A DNA stretch of 64,000 nucleotides from contig MNCI01015933.1 of NCBI GenBank assembly GCA_015680685.1, positions 521,057 to 585,056 on the forward strand, given 5' to 3'. The notes below the pieces were generated by a model that was given only the letters and a program-made list of their open reading frames with translations, did not search any database and was not told the origin of the DNA. The position numbers and the translations under genes were made by a program. Positions 32,860 to 43,860 of the stretch are shown here, one piece after another (the stretch's first letter is position 1; every line of letters begins with the position of its first letter). Source of the stretch: Gnetum montanum. Taxonomy: Eukaryota > Streptophyta > Gnetopsida > Gnetales > Gnetaceae.

Positions 32860-34162
32860 AGCTGGTTAGACAGATGAGATCCACGCAAATTGCACTCATC
32901 ATCTTGATAAGCTTCGAACAGAGCATGCATGTCTCATTGTTGAACTTCGTGCAGAACATGCACATGCATCTAATGCTCTTTGCTCCGAATTAAATCTTTG
33001 CCAGCAACAACTTGCAGAATATCAAGCGCATTTCCAGTCTCTTCAGACCAATTGCAAATCCATTCAACAATAGTTAAATGCTGCTAAAGCATCTGCTCCA
33101 GTTGCCAATGGTGATTCACCCAAAATCCCTGAAGTCTTGATGGAAATGATCAACTCTGCTGTGAAGGGTTTTCGTAAACTTCTTTTTGATGTTGATCGTA
33201 CCCATCGCAACAAAGAACGTCTTGAGAAACTACATTCTAAACAGTTGCTGGTCCATAGTCTGCACATTTATGCTTCGGGCCTTAAAGCTTCCATGCCTGA
33301 AGGAGATGCTCTCCTTCAAGCACATTTTGCTGATCTTCAACACGATCACAATTTGAAGCTTCAGGAAGCCTATCTTCTTGCATAAATAGTTTCTGCTGAT
33401 GCTAATCAAAAGAAACTGGACTCTTTTTCTCAAGAAGCCTCGGTTAAGTTGGTTGAATGCATTTCTGCCATTAATCAACCCCCTTCTTTCATTAATGCTC
33501 TTCTGCAGGTCTACTCTAAGAAACTTGAAGAAGCCTTTCTCAATGAAAGGCTTCAATTCCAGATCTTTGCAGAAGCCTGAAAGAAAGCTGAGGCCTAAAA
33601 AAATGTTGCTTCTGCTGCAGAGGTTGAAGCAGATCACCTTGATCCTGGCCCTACAGTCAAGAAAGTCTGCAAAGAGACCATTCGACAAGAATGGGACTCT
33701 ACCTTCAAAAAATTTGATGATTGGTTGAAGGATCGTGGCATTCTTCCTGACAATCCCTCTCCTCAACATCAACATCGCCATCCTCCACATAATCCAAATC
33801 ATAATCAGAATCAAAATCAGAGGTAGTAGATTCGCAATCAACAAGGGTGCAATCAGCAATCTCGACGTCAGTCTGGCTCTTCTTTAAACGGCCATCACCC
33901 AGCCCATAATTCTTCACAGGCTGGGCCCCAACCATTGAACCACATGAAGAACACCTCCAGTGCCTCTGGGCCATCTGGCTCGAAGTCACCCAAGGCTGCC
34001 ATCGTCAGCCACACAACTCTGCTCCATCTGCACCACAGCCAAGAACATCTCGCCAGAATTCTTCCTGAAGAAAGTCAAAAAACTACCCTCCCGCTCGCGG
34101 TTAAACTCCTGGCTTCCTGCCATTGCCCAGAACTCTTATGCTTGACTTCTTTTCAAACATAA
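32860..34162 (+). pseudogene. Penelope-like ORF1, coiled-coil protein
   Basis: From about 32869 the frame reads DEIHANCTHHLDKLRTEHAC, NALCSELNLCQQQLAEYQAH and MINSAVKGFRKLLFDVDRTH, rich in heptad-like Leu, Ala and Gln. This predicts a coiled coil. A stop interrupts at 33072, and others at 33385 and about 33578. The C-terminal part is Asn/Gln/His/Pro-rich (PSPQHQHRHPPHNPNHNQNQ). The last part overlaps the start of the RT in another frame. The function is unknown; such proteins may bind element RNA. Confidence 0.55.
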
Positions 34163-36046
34163 ATTGGTTCTCAAAGTAGAAAATCACATTTCTAACTTTG
34201 CTATCCATAATCTTTCATCTAGGAATCTTTCTCCTGATGAAATTAAAGTTCTGGGTCTTGGCCTCCATTTCATTCCTTGTCCACTTCCCATGGATCATGG
34301 TGTGATTCTTGATGAGTTTCGTGCCTTCGTCAGGCTCCTACGGCTTCGTAACTTCTTCAAAGATAATTCAGAAAAGGCAAATCCTTCTTCTTCACCTTTT
34401 CTGAAAGCTATCCGTCTTGCTGTTTTGAAGTTTCATGCTCGTAGCTCTTGGAATCCACCCATCGACAGCAGCCATGATCACCTGGAGGAAGCTATTCATG
34501 CTTGCGAATCCTCCGTTAAGGCTACTCTTTCTTCCTCAGACTTTGCCCACAGGCCTTTGCTTCCTCGACGACTTCTTGGAGCCCTTTTTCGACTCCAAAA
34601 AGATCGAAGCATTGTTATTGGTCCTATTGATAAAAATTTGGGTATCTGTGTTCTAGACTCCTCTTGGTACTTTCAAGAGGCCTCTAGACAGCTTTCAGAT
34701 TCTGACGTCTACCTTCAAGTAGACTCTGTTCCATGGGATCATCTTCGTTGCCGACTATTTTCTGTGATCAACCGCTTTCCACAGGTTTTTTCTAAATTTC
34801 AGGATTCCCTTTTGAAAGTACAAGTTTTCAAACCTTGTACTTTCTACCTCATCCAGAAAATCCATAAACATGTCCTCGTTGGTCGTCCCATCTGCTCCTA
34901 TTCAGGCTATTTCCTTGATCTTGCCTCCCGTCTGCTCCACTACCTGCTTTCCCCTATCCTCCTTTCTCAACCATACCATCTTTTGGATTCCGCTACCTTG
35001 ATCCGTGACCTCCATGCTAGAGTCCTACCTCAAAATGTTTTTCTTTTCACTTTTGATGTAGAATCACTCTACCCCAGCATTCCCACAGACCAAGGCCTTG
35101 CTGCTCTTCGTGCTATGGTTGAGTCTTATTTTCAGGATAACCCTGTTGTCTTGCAAGAATTTTACATCAATGCCATCATGGAGCTTGCCTCCCTTGTCCT
35201 CCAAGAACACTTCTTGGAGTTCAATGGAGTCTTCTACAAAGAGATTTGAGGCACTGCCATGGGTAGCAACTTCGCTGTTGTTTACACTTGCCTGTTTCTG
35301 TGTCATCTAGAGAAGCATATCTTCTCCACTTCAAGCTCTGGGCATCTTCTCTACCTCAAAAGGTACATTGATGATGCCTTTGGTATTTGGAGCAGTTCTC
35401 AAGATTCCCTCTTTGAGTTACTTGATCGGTATGGTTCCTTCTACCCTACCATCAATATCACTCCCTCTGTATCTAGCTCCTCAGCAGACATTTTGGATGT
35501 CTCCTTCTTCAAGGGTTCTAACTTTGTTAACACTGGTATTTTCTCTACCAAGTGTTTTCAAAAATCCTTGAATGCTTTTCAATACATCCCTTTCTCCTCT
35601 TGGCACCCTCACCATCAAAAGAAAGCCTTCATTGTTGCTGAGCTCAAATGATACCTCCTCAGAGAATCTTGCCTCGGTGATCTTCAGCAGATTCGACATC
35701 AGCTTTTTCGACGACTTCATGCTCGAGAATATCCTTCTCGCTTCTTGGCTCATTGCTTCAACCTTGTTCCAGACGGCAACTTCTGGATTGGCTTCTTCAT
35801 CGCCATAATGTCCCTAATAGGGTACAGAACCCTCTTATTTTCAAATTGGATTTTAGTCCTTCCACTAAATCCTTGAACTTGAGGATCCTCCTAAACCCTA
35901 TACTTGCTAAGGTTCGTCGCCAAGATCCTAAGCTTCAGGACATTATTCCAGATGCCATTGCATGTTGGAGAAACCCTTAAAAACTTCATTCTTTTCTTGT
36001 CAAGAACAAATTCAAGTGCAGTGGTCCCACCCCCAACTCGGCCTGA
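33960..36046 (+). pseudogene. Penelope-like reverse transcriptase without endonuclease
   Basis: Diagnostic blocks in order: IHNLSSRNLSPDEIKVLGLG and LHFIPCP; VIGPIDKNLGICVLDSSWYF; CTFYLIQKIHKHVLVGRPIC (fingers); FLFTFDVESLYPSIP (first palm Asp); AMGSNFAVVYTCLFLCHLEK; KRYIDDAFGIW (catalytic YIDD); LNAFQYIPFSSWHPHHQKKA. The tail is DPKLQDIIPDAIACWRNP. Defects: TGA at 34145, TGA at 35247 and TGA at 35649, the last two at positions where the upstream unit has CGA, plus a frameshift near 35770. A GIY-YIG domain is not found downstream or in the N-terminal part. Confidence 0.85.
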
Positions 36047-36346
36047 ACGAGTGGGACACCTTCTAATTTATAGACCATAATGGATTCCCTAATTTTAGAA
36101 GATGGGACTCTATAAATTCTCCTCCTGCACTTGTTGCTCAAATCACAAAGCATTGCTTCTGTAAACATACTGAAGAGGGGTGTGATTCCTTGAAAATGTT
36201 TTATGTAGTTGCTTTGCTTTTCCATTTGAGCTCTTTGTTTTTGTTTTGTTTTTGTCTTTCTATCTCTCTGTCTTTTCGTTTTTCTTCAGTCGCACAAGAT
36301 CTTTCCTAAAATTTTAAGTCCAAAATTTTAAGTCCTAAAATTTTAA

Positions 36347-38215
36347 GTGGAATTAACGAAAAATTATGCACCATTCGAATGGACTAGGGAGTGTGAATGA
36401 GCATTCCAAACTCTCAAATAGAGGCTTGTGGAAACTCCCATTCTACAAGCCCCTAACTGGTCCAGGCTGTTTCATATCATGACCGGTGCATCTAATTACT
36501 CCTTAGGATCCATACTGACACAATTAGATGAACACAAATGACCTTATTACATCCACTATGCTAGTAAAAGTATCACTGGTGCACAACTCAACTACACAAC
36601 TACAGAAAAGGAATTAATGGCTGTAGTGTTTTCACTGGACAAATTTAGGCACTATGTATTGGGCTACAAAGTATACATCCATACGGATCATAGTGCAATT
36701 ATGTTCCTTATGAACAAGCCAGCGATTAGCCCACATATCATTTTTTGGTTGGTAATTCTTCAGGAGTTCGATTTAACAATAGTAGATCATAAAGGCACCA
36801 AGAATGTAGTCACAGATCACTTATCTCGATTGCGTTGGGACAACAAAGAGGATGAATATACTGTATCTGACCATTTTCCTAATGAAACCCTCTTTACCGG
36901 TGTAGTAAATGATCAACCCATAGAAATAAATTGGTATAGTAGCATTCTTACTTATCTCACGTCCCAAAAACTACCACAAGGGTTGGAATTTAGGAAGAAA
37001 CAACAGTTTCTTCACAAGACCAAGTACTTCATGGAAATCAAGGGAAAACTCTATAAAGTTTGTCCTGATGGCTTGGTTTGACGGTGCATGCCAGATCAGG
37101 ATCAATTAAAAGTTCTCTAGGATGCTCATGAGGGCCCTTGTGGGGGCCACTATGCCAGGAGACGAATGGCTACCAAGGTCCTGCTTGCAGGATATTATTG
37201 GCCAACACTATTTCAGGATGCCTATAATTTTGCCCAATCCTGTGAGTGCTGCCAACGTGATGGTGGAATGACTGCTAGAATGGAGGATCCACAACAATGG
37301 ATTCAACCTTTGGAACCCTTCGATATCTGGGGAATTGATTTTATGGGGCCTATTACACCGATGTCCAAAGGAAAAGCATATATTATCATTGTTGTTGATT
37401 ACTTAACCAAATGGGCCGAAGCAGCTGTAGTAACAAACTACACATCATCTATGGCTGCATGATTTGTACAACAAAAAATCGTAAATAGGTTTGGTGTGCC
37501 ATGTGCACTCATATTTGATAATGGAACACATTTTATGGGTGCAACCTTTCATAAATTGATGTAATGCTTAGGGGTCGAGGATACATTAACCACACCTTAT
37601 CACCCCCAAGCTAATGACCAAGCCGAGGTTACTAACTGGGAGATTACCAAAATATTAACGAGAATGGTTAGCAAATTTAGGCGAGACTGGAGCACAAAAC
37701 TAAAGGACGCTCTCTAGGTGTACCGCTCCACTTGGAAGCTTCCTACAGGCTATTCTCCCTATGAGTTAGTGTACGGGAAACTACCCAAGCTTCCCATACA
37801 GAATGAGCTCTGTACACTATCCATGGCTTGCGACCTTCACCTAGACCTTGACCTAGCACAAAAACAATGGTTGATAACTCTGAATGTGCTAGACGAGAAT
37901 AGATTGGTTGCACTATCGTTAAATGAGTTACACAAGGCACATAGTAAACAACATCATGACTTAAGGATCCGAAGGTTTAGATACCAACCAGGAGACAAGG
38001 TCCTTTACTGGAACCCCACGCACGTACCTCAGCATACAAAATTCCAAACACTGTGGGAAGGATCCTATATTATTCATACAGCCTTCCCCTCTAGAGCCAT
38101 GATGATATACAAGCCTGATAGCCCAGATAAATGATTATTAATTAATGTACAACAAACAAAACCTTTCCATGAACCCACAACAACCAGCGCAAGTTACACC
38201 TCCACTAGTGGGTGA
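36347..38215 (+). pseudogene. RNase H and integrase of family A copy 2
   Basis: RNase H starts near 36465 with FHIMTGASNYSLGSILTQ; the usual catalytic Asp before ASN has become Gly. It continues through KELMAVVFSLDKFRHYVLGY and IHTDHSAIMFLMNKPA. Integrase: DAHEGPCGGHYARRRMATKV and CECCQRDGG form the HHCC site, FDIWGIDFMGPITPMSKGKA and LIFDNGTHFMGATF give the two Asp, and NDQAEVTNWEI the Glu. The C-terminal domain is open 37718-38134 (ELVYGKLPKLPIQNELCTL, HVPQHTKFQTLWEGSYIIH). Stops lie at 37079, 37119, 37460, 37561 and 37716. It is the best preserved integrase of the family in the window. Confidence 0.85.
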
Positions 38216-40162
38216 CCTCGCTCTCTATTTCGGATCTCTTCCTTGTAACTCAGTCATGGGGGAGATATGATAACCATATGGGGCCCTTAGTTCTTTTAAG
38301 TTTTTGTTTTACACATTTTTGTTTTACAAATTTCTTTAACTTTTCTAGTTTTTGTTTTACAAGATCGTTATACTTTTTCTATTTTTTGCATGTGTGTGTG
38401 TGATCCATCCTATAAGTTTGTCACCCAATAAGTGTTCGGAATGATGGTATGAATTGTTTCCATATTGATTGCTAATGTTTGGTTTTTACCTTTAAGTCAC
38501 AATGTTGATACTAAAGTATGTTTCTTTTGATATGGCAGGAAATGAGACCACTCCATCCATCCATTCACCAGTTTCTATGGTCTCTCTCAGCTTGGAAATA
38601 TACAGTCTCCTTCTAATAAGAACTTAAATGAATCGGTGATTGGGTATTTCTCAAACTAAGGAAGGAGTCAAGGATTGCAAAGGGTGTGACTTCAAGGGAA
38701 CTTGATGCACTTGTGTTGGCTGTTCTCTTGGATGCTTGGATGTTTTCTTCTTGAGTTTTCTTACTGTTTCGATGTTACCCAACTATCAGAAGCTGAGATA
38801 ATAAAAATAAAAAGTCTTTGCATGGTGTGGTTCTCACACATAAAAACACAAAACACAAAAAAAAAAAGAGAGAATAAAGTGAGAATTCAAAGCACACCCC
38901 TTAGACGAAATAAACAAACTTGGGCTACAAGCATTGGTTATGGAACCAAAAGTGTTCCCTCTAACTAAGGCCCTTCTCGCTTCCCATTCTCTCCTTTGTT
39001 TCATCGGAATGGTGGTGACTCTTGGGAAAGGCATTCTTGTTATCCAAGTGTATGGTTTAGTCGAATGCATTAATGCAAAGTTACTGGAAGTGGTTAGTTT
39101 GAGGCCAGAGTTGGAATGAGATTTTCCAAGTCACATTAATCATAAAACACACAAGGGGCTGTACACCACCTTATTCTTGGGATTCCATTCCATTCACTTC
39201 TCTCCATCCTTCTCTCCATTGTTCACCTCATTGCTGATTGTATCATTAGTGTATATTTTGGTTGATGCATTGTTTACTTTTTTGTAAATTCTTACCGTTA
39301 AGACTTTAACTCTTGTTCCAATGGACATTCCCAGAGACTACAGACTCTTTGAATGTGGGTCTGTCAGGGCATTAAGGGCATGAGCTTGCTTTGGGGAGGA
39401 CCCAATGACATTCCTATTTGGTGCATTAGTTAAGTTCTTTCCCTTAACATTTTGCAATTAATTTTATTTTGTTCATTTCCATCTTGACATCCATTTCATC
39501 GATGCTATAGTTGTCCATTTTTATCTATCTTTCTTACTCCTTTCATTTCTCCATTCTAATGCTACCGGAGGTTCACAATTAGTCATGGGGGTATGGGGCC
39601 TGATTTTTTCAATTTTCTCCTAGCCTCGAAATTTTTGATTTTCTTCCTAACCCCTACACCTTCGGTAGTCATCATTAATATATTCCCAGATTCGTATTAG
39701 CCATACTACAACCTAGCCAATGAACCTACACCGAAGCAAGGTATTAATTACATAATGACTCATTTACCCTTGCTAATATATGATTGTGTTGTGTGTGCAG
39801 ATGGTGACCATGCAATAATGGACTGGATCGGGAGGAACCACTTGGAATGGAGCAGCGCTAAAACAGCTATGCAAGGAGCAAGATCGATAATGCGCTTACC
39901 GATGAAAAATGGAAGGCGCAATCTTGGCGTTGGCAGTAGCAACACTTCTTTCTCTCTCTTTCTTCTCAACTGCAAACAAAGGCCTAATGTCATTGTAATA
40001 ATGTGTTCATCCTTGTTATCATGAACACCATTTTTGTCAAGTCTTGTAATGATGATTCGTTCACATGTCATCCCATTAGTTCCATTTCCCTCAATAATTC
40101 CATACCTTCTCGATATTATTGTAAGGAACTCGAGGACGAGTTTTCATTTAGTCATGGGGGTA
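38216..40162 (+). other. Post-integrase spacer of copy 2
   Basis: T-rich non-coding DNA homologous to 57000-58976 of copy 4 and in part to 3640-5580 of copy 1. It includes TTTTGTTTTACA-type repeats (38300-38370), a short TG run near 38393, and an A-rich stretch at 38850. A splice-acceptor-like GTTGTGTGTGCAG ends at 39800, followed by a short open stretch (WSSAKTAMQGARSIMRLPMK). It ends with the polypurine tract GTCATGGGGGTA at 40151-40162. Confidence 0.6.
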
Positions 40163-41212
40163 TAATGAGACGTGATTCCCATGAGCTACGATATTGTGTA
40201 CTCGATATCGTGGTCACCACGATATCGCGGTCTACCACCATATCTATAAATAAGAGGCGGAACTCCCCTCATTTCCGATCCTAGGATTAAAGTAGGGAAA
40301 CTCTGGCAGATTGATCACTCCAGAGATAGAATATTTTCCATGTGCCCACAATAGGATTCCCCAAGTGAATGGATCTTTATTCGAGCAGCTTTATACCTGA
40401 ACGCAAGTTGTGTACGGCAATAAAGATGAGCTTTGTGGATAAACCTTGGAGTGCATGGAATAGGTTTATTACATCTTATTCCTACCTGTTATTTATTACC
40501 TGCATTAGCATGGCATGAGTATGACTTGATTACTAGCATTGACGAATGTGTATGGCTAATCAAGGAATAGGCTGCTCATCGCGATTAGTCTCTCTTACCC
40601 TCAACTCCTAGAACACAGGATGGGTATGACTTGATTACGAGCATTTACGGATGTGTACGGCTAGTCAAGGAATCGGCTGCTCATTGCGATTAGTCTCTCT
40701 CATCCTCAACTCCTAGAACATGGGATGAGTATGACTTGATTACGAGCATTTACGGATGTGTACGGCTAGTCAAGGAATCGGCTGCTCATCACGTTTAGGC
40801 TAGTTAAGTGCCTCAGTACAACCACTTTGAGCACTTGCATTACATGTGGTGATCTCAGTAACGATTAGTGTTTTGTAGCCATAGTTGCATAGTTCAGGGT
40901 GTGTACGATAAGTGGGAACGGATGCTAATGCTAGTTAATTTAGACTTAGTTCATTAGTTAGAGTTAGTTAGTTCCTCAACCATTCACCTCGATAGCATAG
41001 GAGAAAAAAATTTAAAAGATATAAAAATCATATACCTTGGACTTACTTAACCATACACCATGACAAACACAAGTAAGTCTAGGAAGACAACGAATGATTA
41101 ACCCCAAGTGTTCCATGGGGCGTGTAGGCATTTAGTCTACAGAGTTCAACCAGATCATGCGTGCTACGCTTGTTTCGTATGGTTGAGTGTAGGGGTACCT
41201 CGTCACTCATCA
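40163..41212 (+). repeat. 3' LTR of copy 2 (1050 bp)
   Basis: It starts TAATGAGACG, homologous to TGATGGGACA in copy 4, with the terminal TG mutated to TA, and ends CACTCATCA. The U3 has ACGATATCGCGG-type palindromes. The TATA box TATAAATA is at 40245-40252. It is longer than the copy 4 LTRs because of a 105-bp tandem repeat inside. Confidence 0.85.
40518..40797 (+). repeat. 105-bp tandem repeat inside the copy 2 LTR
   Basis: The words TATGACTTGATTAC start at 40520, 40625 and 40730, an exact 105-bp period, with two full units and one partial unit. The repeated text includes GGCTAGTCAAGGAATCGGCT. The LTRs of copy 4 lack it. Confidence 0.9.
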
Positions 41213-41449
41213 ATGGGGAATGAAACCACTAAGGTAGTAGTACCCTTACTAACAACTGAATCCTTACAAGTACTGCGTCCAACAACCAGTGTTACCAAGT
41301 GGCTCTACTATTCATAAATATTTCCATCATTATTATCCTTATAAATATCATAGACTTGCTGCTCCATGAGTCAAATCTCCCTTCACATATACTTCTTACC
41401 AAGCAATGAATCTTCTTTTATCTAGAGTAGAAGCCTACTCATCATTATA
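41213..41449. other. Junction region between copy 2 LTR and copy 3
   Basis: No gene is seen. The right part resembles the segment upstream of RT in family A, so copy 2 probably inserted into copy 3 or beside it. The TSD could not be identified because copy 2 has lost its left end. Confidence 0.4.
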
Positions 41450-43860
41450 TCCAAGAAAGGAAAGCAATGAAGGGCCTATATAGACTTCGGATTATTGAAC
41501 ATGACTACTTTCAAAGATCATTTTCCCTAACCATTTGTAGATCAAGTGTTGGATACTATTATAGAACATAAATATTACAATTTTCTATTTGGATATAGTG
41601 GTTAGAATCAAATCCAAATTTCCCCAAAAGACAAGACCAAAAAAACCTTCACAAGTCCTTTAGGGACTTTTACATATAGAGAATTTCATTTTGGCCTATC
41701 TAATACTCCTATAGCCTTTCAATGTATTTTTATTAGAATTTTTTAGTAGTAAATTAGCAATGGTATGGAAGCCTTCATGAATAAATTCTCCACCTATGAT
41801 GCCAATCTCAAACAAGCACTAAACTATCTAGAGTAAGTACTGAAACAATGTCTGGAACCTAATTTAAAGCCTAGTTGGCAGAAGAACCACTTGATGGCCT
41901 AAGAAGGCATTGTCCTAGGATAAAAAATTAAAAAAAATTAAGGTAGATTTAGAATAGATAAGAATCATCCAAGAAATTACCAGATAACCTCAAACAATTA
42001 AGGATGTGCAGTCATTCATTGAGCACACTAGTTACCATAGATGCTTCATAGAAAATTTCTCCACAAAAACCAAATCATTGGTGGAATTCACTAAGAAGGA
42101 TGTAGCATTTGAATGGACCAAGGAATTCAAGTGATAATTCTAAATTTTGAAATAGAAGCTCATAGAAACACCTATCTTGCAGGTACCAAATTCATCAAAG
42201 TCATTACACATTATAATTGATGCTTATTATTATGCCTTAGAAGCAATGGTAACATACATGGATGATCATAATTGTCCATATTATATCCATTGTGCTAGTA
42301 GGAGAATTGCAGCTGCACAACTTAACTACAACAAAACAAAAAATAACTAATGGCAATGGTATATGCTCTTGAAAAATTGAGGTACTATGTGCTTGGATAT
42401 CTAGTTTTTGTAAACATTGATCACAATACCATTTGCTTTCTTGTAGATAAACCAACAATGAGTCCTCATGTCATAAGATGGTTGGTGATTTTGTAAGAAT
42501 TTGACTTAACAATAATGGATAGAAATAAAACTAAGAACATCATTGTTGATCATTTTTCTTAGTTAAGATGGGATAACAAGGTTGATGAAGAATCTTTATT
42601 AGATAAATTTCTAGATGAGTTGATTTTTACCAAAGTAGCTGAGGCTACAACACCTAGGGTTATAAACTGGTATGATGAATGTCTCTTCTATCTATGCAAA
42701 TAGAAAGCTTCTAATGAATAGGACTGTAAGATGTTATGGTATGATGGTGTGTACCTAATGAAGGTTAACTTTGAGTTTTTTAGGATGTTCATGAAGGTCC
42801 TTATGGAGGCCATTATGCTAGAAAGGAAATGGTCATTAAAATCATGATGACAAGATATTTTTGGCCTATAATCTTAATGGATGTCCATCAATTCACCCAT
42901 TCATGTCAATGATGTCAACAAGATGGAGGAAAGATGGCTAGAATGGAAGGGCCCTAATACTAGATTTAGCCATTAAAGCTTTTTGATCTTTGAAAAATCA
43001 ATTTCATGAGGTCCATCACTCCCATGTCCAATGAAAAGTCTTACATCATTATTGTTGTTGACTAATGTACTAAATGGGTTGAAGTTGTAGCTATCACTAA
43101 CTATACCTCTTCCACTATAGCAAGATTCGTTTAGCAACAAGTGGTAGATAGGCTTGATATATCTTGGACACTAATTTTTGACAATGAAACCTATTTTATA
43201 GGTGCTACCTTTAGAAATTTAATGCAACTCATAGGGGTAGAACATAAACTCATAACACCCTATCAACCCCAAGCCAATGATCAAGGTGAAGTCACCAATA
43301 GGAAGGTTACTAAAATTCTAATAAGAACCATTAGTAAATATAGGAAGGATTAAAGTACAAAACTTAGCAATGCCCTATGGGCTTATCACTCAATTTGGAA
43401 ATTTCCTATAGACTACTCTTCCTATGAGTTAGTGTATGAAAACTTACCTAAACTTTCAATTCAAGCACAACTCTATACACTCACCACTACATGTGACCTT
43501 GACTTAGACATTAACTTAGTGCAAAAAGAAGGATTGATGGTGCTTAATATGTTAGATGAGAAATGAAGGGTAGCCTTCCTAATGAATGAAGTGCATAAGG
43601 CATACAACAAGCAATGACATGATGCTTGAATAAGAAGAGTTGAATTTCAAATAGGAGACAGGATTCTCTATTAGAATTCCATCGATATGTGTTAATGAAC
43701 AAAGCTCCAAGCATTATGGGAAGGACCGTACATCATGCATTTACCTTTTCCTTCTAGGACCATGATAATTTATCATCCAACAAGCCTCTAGAAGCACATG
43801 CTAATCAACATCCAACAAGTGAATCCCTTTAAAGACTTTCAAGCAATCAAGACCAACCAT
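41450..43860 (+). pseudogene. Family A copy 3: RT, RNase H and integrase remnant
   Basis: RT text is recognisable from 41480 (YIDFGLLNMTTFKDHFP, FVDQVLDTIIEHKYY, SPLGTFTYREFHFGLSNTPI). RNase H lies near 42200-42600. Integrase runs from 42780 (VHEGPYGGHYARKEM) with ITPMSNEKSYIIIVVD near 43020 and LIFDNETYFIGATF near 43175, where the DNGT motif is changed to DNET. The Glu region QGEVTNRKVTKILIRTISKY is at 43290 and the tail runs to about 43840. It is the most decayed copy: A/T-rich, with stops in every stretch. No gag is present. Confidence 0.75.

Larger units (their letters stand above)
32607..36346 (+). mobile_element. Penelope-like element, near full-length unit (3.7 kb)
   Basis: Two coding regions on the plus strand: a coiled-coil ORF1 (about 32860-34160) and a Penelope-type RT (about 33960-36046). 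They are followed by a 3' UTR ending in three copies of AAAATTTTAAGTCC-like text. No GIY-YIG endonuclease follows the RT, which ends in the usual post-thumb segment and then a stop. The element sits in the same orientation as its host family A copy and abuts GTGGAATTAACG of that element on the right. Confidence 0.8.
30421..41212 (+). mobile_element. Family A copy 2, interrupted by a Penelope-like element pair
   Basis: Plus-strand Athila-like element beginning inside the gag/protease region directly at the edge of the Tat-like LTR. Its protease (about 30560-31014), RNase H and integrase (36400-38215), spacer and 3' LTR (40163-41212) are all better preserved than in copy 1. The RT segment corresponding to about 790-1800 of copy 1 is missing and is replaced by 31314-36346. 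The 5' LTR and most of gag are absent. Confidence 0.85.

Noticed and set aside
33230-33859. Minus-strand open frame of 209 codons
   Set aside because: It is opposite to the coiled-coil ORF1 of the Penelope-like element, has no recognisable domain, and is best explained as a shadow.
36300-36346. Idea that the Penelope-like 3' end carries telomere repeats
   Set aside because: The repeated word is AAAATTTTAAGTCC-like and not TTTAGGG.
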